Assembly: GCF_001429285.1 (NCBI RefSeq)
Contig: NZ_LMJJ01000034.1
Coordinates: 63,159-127,158 of the forward strand
DNA: 64,000 nt
Source of the DNA: Ensifer sp. Root278
Lineage (GTDB): Bacteria > Pseudomonadota > Alphaproteobacteria > Rhizobiales > Rhizobiaceae
Direction of reading: 5' to 3'
Shown: positions 29,053 through 39,974 of the stretch, piece by piece
Layout of the letters: each line of letters begins with the position of its first letter
How positions within the stretch are numbered: position 1 is the first letter of the stretch
Position numbers and translations under genes: made by a program
The notes under the pieces: model-generated
The model's database searches: none
What the model was told of the DNA's origin: nothing
The model's input: only the letters and a program-made list of their open reading frames with translations

Positions 29053-31248
29053 TTACATCGCGTTGATGGCGCCAATGGAGAAGAACAGGGTTTCGCCGGA
29101 GGAGTCGTCGACACCGTCATTGTCGGTGACGACGTAGCCATTGCCGGCTGCATCGACGGTGAAGCCCTCGACCTTGTCGACGACGTAGCCGTTGAGCGCC
29201 TTCAGGTCCGGAATGAGGTCACGAACCTCTTCCTTCTTGACGACGGGCAGTTCGCCACCGAGTCCTGCCGGCTTCAGTTCCGTCAGCGCGACGCGATAGA
29301 TCTTCTTGAGCTTGGCTGCCTGGCCGATCAGGTTGTCGCGCTCGATGATGTAGGCGTAGTCACCATGAACGGAGATTTCCGACAGGCCGACCCAGCCGCC
29401 ACCGGCCTTTTCGAGCGGATAGCGCACCGCGCCCCACTCTTCGCTCTTCGGCTTGTAGGAGACGAGTTTGACGAAGCCCTTCTCGTCGTCCTTCCATTCG
29501 CGCTGAACAGCCATCCACAGCGTCTGGTCGTCGCCTTCGCCAACGACGGTGATGCCTTCGAAGCCGAAGCGGGTTTCGCCGGCACGCAGCGCCTCAGGCA
29601 AAGCGATTTCCTTCTTGATCTCGCCCTTCTTGTTCACGTGGAAGAGCGCGTGGCTGTAGAGCTTGTCGGAATTGCCTTCGGATGCGAGCCAGAAGCCCCC
29701 TTCCCCGTCATTGGCGATACCCTCGATGTCGAGTTTCTGAGCAGGTGCGCCGTCACGGGTGATGGCGAGCGTCTCGGTGATCAGCGCCGGCTTCTGGGTG
29801 GCGTCGATGGTGAAGATCGTCGGCTGCGACGACAAGACCGAGTCGTTGACGGCGCGCAGGAAGCCCGGCTTGTCCGAGACGGCAGCAAGACCGGAGAGTG
29901 CACCGAAGCCGATCGGCAGCCCGTCTTTCTCGGCGGACCGGATCTGCGGATAGGCGGCTTCGCCCTCAGCGCGCTCATAGATCATCACATGCGAACGTGC
30001 GCCGCCGTCCTCGCCTAGGTCGACTTCATTGGCGGTCGCAAGCAGGTTGCGCGACGAGATCGCGACGGCGCCTTCCGGCGAGATGCCCGACGGCAGCAGC
30101 TGCAGCAGTTCGGGCTCCGCACCCGTGTCCTTGTAGACGCCGACGACGGAAGCCCGTTCGGCGAGCAGGAAGAACAGGTTGTCGTCGCCAAACTTGGCCG
30201 CTTCCAGACCTTCGGGCTCCACGCCCTTGGCCGACGAGCGCTTTTCCGGGTAGTGGCCGATCGCGGCAACGGCATGCTCGAAGCTGGCGCCTGATTCGTA
30301 GAGCACCTTGCCGCTGGTGTCGAAGATCGTGAAGCCGCGCGAGCCGCCTTCGTAGTCACCTTCGTTGGCAACGACGATGCGGTTATCGTCGAGCCACTTC
30401 ACGGCATCGGGCTCGCGCTTGCGGCCCGGCTGCTCGTCCTTGAAGGCGATGGCGCCGTTGCGCTTGATGTCGATATCATTGAGGTCGACGGTGCCAGCAG
30501 AGAAGTGCGTCTTCACCGTCGCAGTCTTGCCGTCGATGATGACGATGTGGTTGTTCTCCTGCAGCGTCAGCGCAATCTCGTCCTTGCCGTTGAAGGAGAC
30601 GAACTCCGGCTCCGGATCTTCGCCAGCGATTTCGGCAAGACCCGTCAGCGTCACGCGCTTCAGCGAGCCGCAATCGGCAACGCCGTCCTTCAAGGACAGG
30701 ATCACCAGATCGCCGGCCGGCATCTGCGGGATCTTGCCGTCGTTCACTTCCTCGTCGCGCTCGTTTTCAATGGCGATGGCCGCAAGCGTGCGGTCCTTGT
30801 TGACGGCCACCGAATCCGGCTGACCGCCGAGATCGCAGGTCGCATCCACCTTCTTCGACGCCAGGTCGACGATTGCCAGAAGTCCGGAAGGCTTGACGAA
30901 GCTTTCGCGCGTGTTGACCGCAACGAGCGCCTTGGCGCCGGCAACAGTAACGGAGGTCGGCTCACCGTCGAAAGAGATTGTGCCGGCTGCCTTCGGCGCC
31001 TTGGCATCGGTGATGTCGATCAGGCCGACGCGCTTGCCCGGGCTGTCGGAGTAGATCAGCGTATTGCCGTCTTCGCTGGCCGTGATGATCTCGGCGGACG
31101 TCGGCGCTTTGCGCGCGTCACCATCGGGCAGATTGTCGGCAACGGCAAAGGACGCAATACGATTGAATACAGGTTCAGCCGCCGCAGGAAATGCCGCGGA
31201 AGCAAGAAGGACGGCCGCGAAGGCGGTCACGCGCGAAGTAATGATCAT
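29053..31248 (-). CDS. Secreted esterase-like protein of the phytase family
   Basis: A 731-residue exported protein. The start MIITSRVTAFAAVLLASAAFPAAAEP is a signal peptide, cleaved after AAA. The first ~350 mature residues have repeated beta-propeller-like blades (for example GKRVGLIDITDAKAPKAAGT and GLLAIVDLASKKVDATCDL). The C-terminal half matches the esterase-like-activity-of-phytase domain: GVEPEGLEAAKFGDDN, KLDIEGIANDGEGGFWLASEG, GFEGITVVGEGDDQTLW. It probably releases or binds phosphate-containing compounds in the periplasm; the actual substrate is unknown. GGGGG lies before the start at 31248, and a PHO box lies about 52 bases upstream, which fits a phosphate-starvation role. The longer upstream frame is non-conserved. 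Confidence 0.78.
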   Translation of the reverse strand: MIITSRVTAFAAVLLASAAFPAAAEPVFNRIASFAVADNLPDGDARKAPTSAEIITASEDGNTLIYSDSPGKRVGLIDITDAKAPKAAGTISFDGEPTSVTVAGAKALVAVNTRESFVKPSGLLAIVDLASKKVDATCDLGGQPDSVAVNKDRTLAAIAIENERDEEVNDGKIPQMPAGDLVILSLKDGVADCGSLKRVTLTGLAEIAGEDPEPEFVSFNGKDEIALTLQENNHIVIIDGKTATVKTHFSAGTVDLNDIDIKRNGAIAFKDEQPGRKREPDAVKWLDDNRIVVANEGDYEGGSRGFTIFDTSGKVLYESGASFEHAVAAIGHYPEKRSSAKGVEPEGLEAAKFGDDNLFFLLAERASVVGVYKDTGAEPELLQLLPSGISPEGAVAISSRNLLATANEVDLGEDGGARSHVMIYERAEGEAAYPQIRSAEKDGLPIGFGALSGLAAVSDKPGFLRAVNDSVLSSQPTIFTIDATQKPALITETLAITRDGAPAQKLDIEGIANDGEGGFWLASEGNSDKLYSHALFHVNKKGEIKKEIALPEALRAGETRFGFEGITVVGEGDDQTLWMAVQREWKDDEKGFVKLVSYKPKSEEWGAVRYPLEKAGGGWVGLSEISVHGDYAYIIERDNLIGQAAKLKKIYRVALTELKPAGLGGELPVVKKEEVRDLIPDLKALNGYVVDKVEGFTVDAAGNGYVVTDNDGVDDSSGETLFFSIGAINAM

Positions 31249-31299
31249 TGAAATCCCCCATGGAGAATACTGAAAACATGGGGGTTCTGCGCGACTGCG

Positions 31300-31317
31300 A
31301 TGACAGCCGAATGACAC
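31300..31317 (-). promoter_or_regulatory. PHO box (PhoB binding site)
   Basis: On the minus strand GTGTCAT-TCGG-CTGTCAT gives two 7-base half-sites at an 11-base period, matching the PhoB direct repeat CTGTCAT-N4-CTGTCAT. A degenerate third half-site (GTCGCGC) follows in phase. A possible -10 (TATTCT) lies at 31264-31269. The site precedes the phytase-like gene. Confidence 0.7.
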
Positions 31318-31336
31318 CGGCCGGGTTTTACACCGT

Positions 31337-32242
31337 TCAGGTTGCAACAGCCTCCCGTTCGCGCCGACTCTCGTTGCGCATGATGAACAGTGACGCGCCA
31401 AGGATCAGGACCGCACCGAACCAGAGATAGCCTGTCGGTGCGTAACCGAAGACCAGCCAGCCGGCAAAGACATTGAGCGGCAGCTTCAAATCATCGAAGG
31501 GCTGCACATAGGCGGCGTCGGCAACCGTATAGGCGAGCGTCAGCAAATATTGCGCGAACACTGTCATGACCCCGGCGAGCACGAGAAGGCCGAGCGCCAT
31601 GCCCTGCGGCACCGCGAAACCGGCCGTGAGCGCAATGGCGCCATTGATCGGGGTCAAAAGGACAAGCAGCCAGATGGTGATGGTTTCGGGACGCTCGCTG
31701 CTCGTCAGGCTCTTGGTGATGAGCGACGAGGCGCCCCAGAGCAAGGCGGAGAGGATCGGCAGCAGCGCTGCCCAGGTGAAGCTGTCCGACCAGGGTTCAA
31801 GAATGATCATCGCACCGGCAAATCCGACCGCGGTCGCGGTCCAGCGGGCCGGACCGACGCGTTCGCCGAGAAACAGGCGAGCGCCAAGGATGATGAAGAA
31901 CGGCGAGGTCATCACCAGGGCAATCGCCTGCCAGATCGGCACATGCGCAAGGCTGGAGACCCAGGCCCCGACGCCGAAGGCCGCGAGGGCCACGCGCACG
32001 ACGTGGCGCCACGGGTAATCGGTGCGCATCGCCGAAAGTCCGACGCGCCGCAGGAACGGCAAAGAAAAGAGAAGGGCGAAGGCATATTGCCAGAAGGCCG
32101 TGGCGGCAGCGGGAAAGCCGAGTTTCATCGTCAGCCATTGGGTAACGACATTGAGCCCGGCGAAGGCAATACCGGCCAGCACCATGAAGCCGGCACCGGC
32201 CATGGCGCGCGAGGAGGACAAACCGAGGGAAGTCTGATTCAT
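31337..32242 (-). CDS. ribN: EamA/DMT transporter, riboflavin importer RibN
   Basis: A 301-residue inner-membrane protein with ten hydrophobic helices in two EamA repeats (for example AGAGFMVLAGIAFAGLNVV and WAALLPILSALLWGASSLI). On sequence alone it would be a general DMT permease. The FMN riboswitch directly upstream, with no other gene between, makes a riboflavin transporter of the RibN type very likely; RibN proteins are EamA members under FMN riboswitches in rhizobia and vibrios. I chose the ATG at 32242 (MNQTSLGL) because AGGA is eight bases ahead; an ATG three codons earlier overlaps that same AGGA. The longer open frame runs through the riboswitch leader and is not coding. Confidence 0.85.
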   Translation of the reverse strand: MNQTSLGLSSSRAMAGAGFMVLAGIAFAGLNVVTQWLTMKLGFPAAATAFWQYAFALLFSLPFLRRVGLSAMRTDYPWRHVVRVALAAFGVGAWVSSLAHVPIWQAIALVMTSPFFIILGARLFLGERVGPARWTATAVGFAGAMIILEPWSDSFTWAALLPILSALLWGASSLITKSLTSSERPETITIWLLVLLTPINGAIALTAGFAVPQGMALGLLVLAGVMTVFAQYLLTLAYTVADAAYVQPFDDLKLPLNVFAGWLVFGYAPTGYLWFGAVLILGASLFIMRNESRREREAVAT

Positions 32243-32332
32243 GTCACGCATCCTGAGAAATGGACAAACACAAATCAGGACGCATGAGCGCACGGCACGA
32301 CGCCGGGCAGCCCTGCTCTTCGTGCCGACGAC

Positions 32333-32491
32333 CATTCTCTTTCATCCGGACTATGACCGTCGGCTCCGGAATTGCACCGGATCTGCTGACCCCTTCCCCG
32401 CTTCAGGAGAAAGGCGCTCGCGGGCTTGGGTCACCGCATGATATTGCAGCGCCCTTACCGCCGGTGGGGACTTTCACCCCGCCCTGAGAAT
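32333..32491 (-). promoter_or_regulatory. FMN riboswitch (RFN element)
   Basis: On the minus strand the conserved RFN blocks appear in order: TCAGGGCGGGGTGAAAGTC, CCCACCGGCGGTA, AGCCCGCGAGCG, CAGATCCGGTG, ATTCCGGAGCCGACGGT and ATAGTCCGGATGAAAGAGA. A variable, longer P-arm lies in the middle. A hairpin with arms CGGCACGA / TCGTGCCG follows within 35 bases and may be part of the expression platform; it has no T-run, so control at translation is at least as likely as termination. FMN binding should shut off ribN. Confidence 0.95.
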
Positions 32492-32548
32492 GGGCAAGCC
32501 GTAGAGCAAATGGCAGGAGGCCGCAAGGGCAGCCCCCCGGAATGCGAA

Positions 32549-32572
32549 AGGGTCCGGCTTTCGCCGAACCCT
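32549..32572 (-). terminator. Possible terminator of hupB
   Basis: A 9-bp stem (minus strand GGGTTCGGC / GCCGGACCC, with one G-T pair) and GAAA loop, followed by CTTTCGC. It lies about 50 bases after the hupB stop and before the riboswitch. The T-run is short, so termination may be partial. Confidence 0.5.
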
Positions 32573-32620
32573 CGAATACCTGGACTGCCGGCCTCGTGTC
32601 CGACCGCCAAGCAAATCTGA

Positions 32621-32896
32621 TCAGCCGTTGACGGCGTCCTTCAGGCCCTTGCCGGCCGTGAACTTCGGCACATTACGAGCCGGGATGTCAACTTCCGCAC
32701 CCGTGGACGGGTTGCGGCCCTTCGAGGCTTCGCGGCGCGAAACCGAGAAGTTGCCGAAGCCGACCAGGCGAATGTCGCCGCCGCTCTTCAGCTCGCCCTG
32801 GATGGTCTCGAAAACTGCATCAACTGCAGAAGATGCGTCGGTCTTGGAAAGTCCGGCCTTCTCAGCAACGGCAGACACGAGCTCATTTTTGTTCAT
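32621..32896 (-). CDS. hupB: HU family DNA-binding protein
   Basis: A 91-residue nucleoid protein that bends DNA as a dimer. It begins MNKNELVSAVAEKAGLSKTD, and the DNA-binding beta-arm region reads GFGNFSVSRREASKGRNPST with the conserved RNPxTG-like motif, then PARNVPKFTAGKGLKDAVN. AAAGGGG precedes the start. It lies downstream of lon on the same strand, as in many proteobacteria, but a terminator separates them. Confidence 0.97.
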   Translation of the reverse strand: MNKNELVSAVAEKAGLSKTDASSAVDAVFETIQGELKSGGDIRLVGFGNFSVSRREASKGRNPSTGAEVDIPARNVPKFTAGKGLKDAVNG

Positions 32897-33030
32897 GTTT
32901 CCACCCCTTTCAGATTGGTTCGAAACGACTGTGTTTTAAGCCGCGGCGGCTTGCGCATCGCCCGCGTCTTGCCTTTCCCAATTGCGCCTAATCCCTTGGA
33001 ATGCAAGGCTTGCAGGGCGCTTTTACAACA

Positions 33031-33059
33031 AAAAAGACCGGCCAGAGGCCGGTCTTCCC
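33031..33059 (-). terminator. Terminator of lon
   Basis: A perfect 10-bp stem (aagaccggcc / ggccggtctt) with a 3-base loop, followed on the minus strand by TTTTTTGTTG. It lies about 60 bases after the lon stop codon. A strong intrinsic terminator. Confidence 0.9.
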
Positions 33060-33116
33060 AATTTTTCTGCAAAATGGGCGCCGCGTGAGGTCGCTGCGCC
33101 CATTCACCGGCACTTT

Positions 33117-35537
<2,421 letters not shown>

Positions 35538-35616
35538 GTCATTTCCTTTCCGTCCCGATTTCGGGCCCGTTCCCGGGAGCCCCGCAGGCACTCCCGGTTG
35601 TCATATTTTCCACATC

Positions 35617-35647
35617 AAAGTGGAGTGCCACCGCGTCCATTTCAAGG
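35617..35647 (-). promoter_or_regulatory. Possible heat-shock (RpoH) promoter of lon
   Basis: On the minus strand CTTGAA is followed after about 17 bases by CCACTTT, resembling the alphaproteobacterial RpoH pattern CTTGAA-N17-CCATAT. lon is a classical heat-shock gene. The -10 part is a poor match. Confidence 0.35.
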
Positions 35648-35864
35648 CTGGACGCGACACCCACCAACCGTGGCCGGGTCCTTCTGACTACGCACCATTT
35701 CTGTTGCGGGCCTTGCGACGGAGAACGAGGCTCAAGGACGCGCAACGATAAAGGTCCTTCATTGAATCGTGACATCATTGCGTTGTTTGAGACACTTTAG
35801 CAACAATCGAATTGTGAAATCTGCGCTCGGGCGCCTTTGTCTCAACAGCTAAGTGCGCGAACAT
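35648..35864. other. lon-clpX intergenic region
   Basis: No protein-like frame. Upstream of lon at 35765-35820 the sequence is A/T-richer than its surroundings and may hold a housekeeping promoter, but no clean -35/-10 pair stands out. Confidence 0.4.
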
Positions 35865-35892
35865 GAAAAAGCCCGCACAAGGCGGGCTTCTC
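35865..35892 (-). terminator. Terminator of clpX
   Basis: On the minus strand the stem AAGCCCGC / GCGGGCTT is followed by TTTTTCATG. It starts about 20 bases after the clpX stop codon. Confidence 0.85.
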
Positions 35893-35911
35893 AAACGATA
35901 ATTCGGCGTTA

Positions 35912-37189
35912 TCAGGCCGAAACGTTGGTCTTTTCGTCCGACCGCTCGGAGTAGATGTAGAGCGGCCGCGCCGCGCCCTTGACCACCTCGTCGGAGATGA
36001 CCACTTCGCGCACGCCTTCGAGCGTTGGCAGCTCGAACATCGTGTCGAGCAGGATCTTCTCCATGATCGAACGGAGGCCGCGGGCGCCGGTCTTGCGCAC
36101 GATCGCCCGGCGGGCAATCTCGCGCAGCGCGTCCTCGTGGAAGGTCAACTCGACGTCTTCCATCTCGAACAGGCGCTGATACTGCTTGATCAGAGCGTTC
36201 TTCGGCTCGGACAGGATCTGGATCAGCGCATCTTCATCGAGATCTTCGAGCGTCGCCAGAACCGGCAGGCGGCCAATGAATTCCGGAATGAGGCCGAACT
36301 TGACCAGATCTTCCGGCTCGAGTTCGCGCAGAACCTCGCCGACGCGGCGATCTTCCGGCGAGCGGACCGTCGCGCCGAAACCGATCGAGGTCTTCTCGCC
36401 ACGGGCGGAGATGATCTTGTCGAGGCCGGCGAATGCGCCGCCGCAGATGAACAGGATGTTGGTGGTGTCGACCTGCAGGAATTCCTGCTGCGGATGCTTG
36501 CGACCACCCTGTGGCGGAACCGAAGCAACAGTGCCTTCCATGATCTTGAGCAGCGCCTGCTGCACGCCCTCGCCCGAAACATCGCGGGTGATCGACGGGT
36601 TGTCGGACTTGCGGGAAATCTTGTCGACTTCGTCGATGTAGACGATGCCGCGCTGCGCGCGCTCGACGTTGTAGTCGGCGGCCTGGAGCAGCTTGAGGAT
36701 GATGTTTTCGACGTCTTCACCGACGTAACCGGCTTCGGTCAGCGTCGTGGCGTCGGCCATGGTAAACGGCACGTCGATGATGCGGGCGAGCGTCTGGGCG
36801 AGATAGGTTTTGCCGCAGCCGGTCGGGCCGACGAGCATGATGTTGGACTTCGCCAGTTCGACGTCGCTGCCCTTGGCGGCATGCGCCAGGCGCTTGTAGT
36901 GGTTGTGCACGGCCACCGAGAGGATGCGCTTCGCCTGCTGCTGGCCGATGACGTATTCGTCGAGGACCTTGATGATTTCCTGAGGGGTCGGCACACCGTC
37001 GCGGGACTTGACCATCGAGGTCTTGTTCTCTTCGCGAATGATGTCCATGCACAGTTCGACGCATTCATCGCAGATGAAGACGGTCGGTCCGGCAATCAGC
37101 TTACGGACTTCGTGCTGGCTTTTGCCGCAGAACGAACAATAAAGCGTATTCTTCGAGTCACCGCCGTTGCTTCCGCTGACCTTGCTCAT
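35912..37189 (-). CDS. clpX: ATP-dependent Clp protease ATP-binding subunit ClpX
   Basis: A 425-residue AAA+ unfoldase that feeds ClpP. The N-terminal zinc-binding domain has [11 protein letters not shown] and CDECVELC, Walker A is [15 protein letters not shown], Walker B is [10 protein letters not shown], and the IGF loop for ClpP docking is seen as IGFGATV. The ATG at 37189 ([14 protein letters not shown]) has AAGGAAG seven bases upstream; the 11 codons ahead of it are non-conserved. Confidence 0.98.
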   Translation of the reverse strand: MSKVSGSNGGDSKNTLYCSFCGKSQHEVRKLIAGPTVFICDECVELCMDIIREENKTSMVKSRDGVPTPQEIIKVLDEYVIGQQQAKRILSVAVHNHYKRLAHAAKGSDVELAKSNIMLVGPTGCGKTYLAQTLARIIDVPFTMADATTLTEAGYVGEDVENIILKLLQAADYNVERAQRGIVYIDEVDKISRKSDNPSITRDVSGEGVQQALLKIMEGTVASVPPQGGRKHPQQEFLQVDTTNILFICGGAFAGLDKIISARGEKTSIGFGATVRSPEDRRVGEVLRELEPEDLVKFGLIPEFIGRLPVLATLEDLDEDALIQILSEPKNALIKQYQRLFEMEDVELTFHEDALREIARRAIVRKTGARGLRSIMEKILLDTMFELPTLEGVREVVISDEVVKGAARPLYIYSERSDEKTNVSA

Positions 37190-37429
37190 TTCCACTTCCT
37201 TCCAGCACGCCGGACACTTCAAGCGAAGTATCGCGGACCACTCAATTCGCCCTGTAGCCTATCCTCACGCAGGGCTTCCGGGAGTACTTACCGCACCTGG
37301 GCGACCATGCCCGATGCGGCTGCAACGACTCTCCCAACTCATCCGAACACTATGCCCTCAGAATCCAACATAGCATTAACGGTCCATATTACCGGCTTTA
37401 CCCTGACGATAAAGCCCTTGAGCCATTAC

Positions 37430-37444
37430 AATTGTGTCACAATT
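37430..37444. repeat. 15-base palindrome between clpP and clpX
   Basis: AATTGTG and CACAATT are perfect arms around one central base. It lies 28 bases after the clpP stop and about 240 bases upstream of clpX. No T-run follows, so it looks more like a protein-binding site than a terminator. The regulator is unknown. Confidence 0.5.
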
Positions 37445-37472
37445 ACATCTATCGCGACACAAAAGCGCGTTA

Positions 37473-38105
37473 TCAGGCCTGCTCGGTGCCTTCGATCTCT
37501 TCGCGCGAGGTCAGTACCTTGTCGACGATACCCCACTCCAGAGCTTCGTCCGCGCTCATGAAATGGTCGCGATCGAGCGTCTGCTCGACTTCCTCGTAGG
37601 TACGGCCGCAATGCTTGACATAGACCTCGTTGAGGCGGCGCTTCATCTTGAGGATGTCGCGGGCATGGCGTTCGATATCGGAAGCCTGGCCCTGGAAACC
37701 GCCGGAGGGCTGATGAACCATGATGCGCGCATTCGGCGTGGCGAAGCGCATGTCCTTGTGGCCGGCCGCCAGGAGCAGCGAACCCATCGAGGCCGCCTGG
37801 CCGACGCAAAGCGTCGAGACCGCCGGCTTGATGAACTGCATCGTGTCGTAGATCGCCATACCGGAGGTGACGACGCCACCCGGGGAATTGATGTAGAGCG
37901 CAATTTCCTTCTTCGGGTTTTCCGCCTCGAGGAAAAGGAGCTGGGCGCAGACGAGCGTCGCCATCTGATCTTCGACCGGACCGGTGACGAAGATGATGCG
38001 CTCCTTCAGAAGGCGCGAAAAGATATCGTAGGAACGTTCACCGCGGTTGGTCTGTTCAACAACCATCGGCACCAGTGCCAGGGCGGTATCAACGGGATTT
38101 CTCAT
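37473..38105 (-). CDS. clpP: ATP-dependent Clp protease proteolytic subunit ClpP
   Basis: A 210-residue serine protease subunit of the ClpXP/ClpAP complexes. The catalytic triad is visible as Ser106 in [11 protein letters not shown], His131 in [12 protein letters not shown] and Asp180 in TLDRDHFMS. The N-terminal [19 protein letters not shown] is normal for rhizobial ClpP. A 283-base gap separates it from clpX, so clpX probably has its own promoter in addition. Confidence 0.98.
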   Translation of the reverse strand: MRNPVDTALALVPMVVEQTNRGERSYDIFSRLLKERIIFVTGPVEDQMATLVCAQLLFLEAENPKKEIALYINSPGGVVTSGMAIYDTMQFIKPAVSTLCVGQAASMGSLLLAAGHKDMRFATPNARIMVHQPSGGFQGQASDIERHARDILKMKRRLNEVYVKHCGRTYEEVEQTLDRDHFMSADEALEWGIVDKVLTSREEIEGTEQA

Positions 38106-38124
38106 ATCGAACCTTCATCAATCG

Positions 38125-38147
38125 GGCTCGCAAAACCTTTGCGAGCC
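38125..38147 (-). repeat. Hairpin in the clpP leader
   Basis: Perfect 10-base arms (ggctcgcaaa / tttgcgagcc) around a 3-base loop, 20 bases upstream of the clpP start codon and downstream of the predicted promoter. It should form in the 5' untranslated RNA. It has no T-run and may affect translation or mRNA stability. Confidence 0.6.
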
Positions 38148-38176
38148 GGGAATCACGGGATTTGCCTTCTGTCCCT

Positions 38177-38206
38177 ACATAGAGTGTCAACACCCTTCAC
38201 TTCAAG
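38177..38206 (-). promoter_or_regulatory. Candidate promoter of clpP
   Basis: On the minus strand CTTGAA and CTATGT are 18 bases apart (17 counted from CTTGAAG). The -35 fits the RpoH consensus of alphaproteobacteria, consistent with a heat-shock gene, and the -10 would also serve the housekeeping sigma factor. Confidence 0.5.
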
Positions 38207-38396
38207 TCGCGAAGCTTCGATAAGCTTAATCGAAGCGCCCTTTGCTGCGAAGTTCGGCGCTCCTCCACACATGGTTGTCAATAGAACCTTTTTTCGCCGA
38301 CATGCGCGCCGCAAGCCGCCGCGACCGAGCATTTCACACAGGGTTCGATGACGTCGGTAAACGAACGGCAAATCGTGTATCGGCGGCGCCGCCTTC

Positions 38397-39956
38397 CTAG
38401 AGCTGTGACTCGATCGGCAGAATACGGATCAGGTTGGCAATCATCCGCCTGGCAAGGCTGGCATCCGGCTCGCGCCGCAACAGCCGCTCGGAGCCGTTGG
38501 CGCGATCACGCCAGACAAGCCGTGAACCGTCCATCCCGAGCCGGTAGCTGATCGACGGCGAGGTCTCCTCCTCGAACATGCTGGCCAGCTCGCCGGCAAG
38601 AGCCGCATCGGCAAAGACGACACCCATTTCCGTATTGAGCGATGCGGAGCGGGGGTCGAAGTTCATCGAGCCGACGAACCCGTTCAAGCCATCGACCACG
38701 AAAGCCTTGCTGTGCAGGCTCGCATTGCGGCGCCCGAACAACGTCATGCGGTGCCCTTCGGCAACGTCGCCCTGCTCCTTCAATTCGAAGAGAGCGATGC
38801 CGGCCTGGATGAGCTTCCGGCGGTACTTGATGTAACCGCCGTGAACGGCTGCGACATCGGTCGCTGCGAGAGAGTTGGTCAGCACCGCGACCCGAGCTCC
38901 GCGCGAAACGATGGCCGCAAGCTCTCGCGTGCCGGCAACGCCGGGGATGAAATAGGGAGAGATGATCCTCAAATCCCGCGTCGCCGCTTCGATCAACGGG
39001 AAGAGTTCGCGCAGCAACCAGTTCTGGCGCCGCTGCATCAGCGCCTTTTCCGGCGGGTCGGATGCCAGGCGGATCTGCGAACTCCAGTGAAGCCGCCGCG
39101 TGCCGTGATAGATGCCGGTTTCCTGGGCAACCTTGTCGACGCGCTCGATGTAAAACCGGCCCGCGGGTGTCCGGGCAAGCCCGTCGACGGCCTCACGGAG
39201 CGCCGGCAAATATTGCTTGCGTGGCGTGCGCAGTGCAGCGATCGGGAGGACGGAGTCGCTGTTCCAGTACCGGTCGAACATGGCGGACGCCTGGTCCAGC
39301 ACCGGCCCCACCATCCAGACGTCGAGGTCGCGGAAGTTGGAAAGCTCGGCGGCGTCGAAATAGGCGTCGCCGATGTTGCGCCCGCCGGCGATTGCGACCC
39401 GGCCATCCGCCACCCACAGCTTGTTGTGCATGCGGCGGGTGGCGCTGAAGGCGCGGATCGCCATCTCGAAGCCGCGGCGAAAGCGGTCGGTCCGCGCCCG
39501 GCTGGGATTGAAGAGCCGCACCTCGATATTGGGGTGGGCGTCAAGCGCGATGCACATGCGATCATGAATGCCGGCGTTGATGTCATCGAGCAGCAACCGG
39601 ACACATACGCCTCTGTCGGCCGCCGCCAAAATCTCTCGGGCCAGCAGAAGACCGGTCAGATCATCCTTCCAGTAATAATACTGCAGATCGAGGCTGCGCC
39701 CGGCGCGCCGCGCCGCATGCGCGCGCACTACCAGGGCCTCGATACTGTCCGACACGAGCGCCACGCCATTTGCGTTCGGGCGGCCGGCAAGAAGGGGCAT
39801 GATAAGCCGATCGAGTTCCGTACCGGCCTCGGCCACCGGAAGTGCCGTTGACGGCAGCCCGTGCGGGCGCCGTCCGAACCGGCCATAGATGTAGAGGATG
39901 GCCGCCACGACCACACCGACGATCGCGGCGACGATGATCAGAACGGAGGATAACAT
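38397..39956 (-). CDS. Phospholipase D family protein, cardiolipin synthase type
   Basis: A 519-residue membrane-anchored protein. A single N-terminal helix (SVLIIVAAIVGVVVAAILYIY) is followed by two PLD domains. The HKD motifs are complete: HNKLWVADGRVAIAGGRNIGD and HSKAFVVDGLNGFVGSMNFD. It is in the group of PLD proteins annotated as cardiolipin synthase C or YmdC-like, which condense phospholipids to cardiolipin; hydrolytic activity is possible. It lies 18 bases after an EEP-family gene, an arrangement like that of E. coli clsB with ybhP. Confidence 0.8.
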   Translation of the reverse strand: MLSSVLIIVAAIVGVVVAAILYIYGRFGRRPHGLPSTALPVAEAGTELDRLIMPLLAGRPNANGVALVSDSIEALVVRAHAARRAGRSLDLQYYYWKDDLTGLLLAREILAAADRGVCVRLLLDDINAGIHDRMCIALDAHPNIEVRLFNPSRARTDRFRRGFEMAIRAFSATRRMHNKLWVADGRVAIAGGRNIGDAYFDAAELSNFRDLDVWMVGPVLDQASAMFDRYWNSDSVLPIAALRTPRKQYLPALREAVDGLARTPAGRFYIERVDKVAQETGIYHGTRRLHWSSQIRLASDPPEKALMQRRQNWLLRELFPLIEAATRDLRIISPYFIPGVAGTRELAAIVSRGARVAVLTNSLAATDVAAVHGGYIKYRRKLIQAGIALFELKEQGDVAEGHRMTLFGRRNASLHSKAFVVDGLNGFVGSMNFDPRSASLNTEMGVVFADAALAGELASMFEEETSPSISYRLGMDGSRLVWRDRANGSERLLRREPDASLARRMIANLIRILPIESQL

Positions 39957-39974
39957 CGAAAGCGCGCCTCGCCG

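Noticed and set aside
37430-37444. The clpP-clpX palindrome as terminator of clpP
   Set aside because: A/T-rich arms and no T-run; it does not look like an intrinsic terminator.
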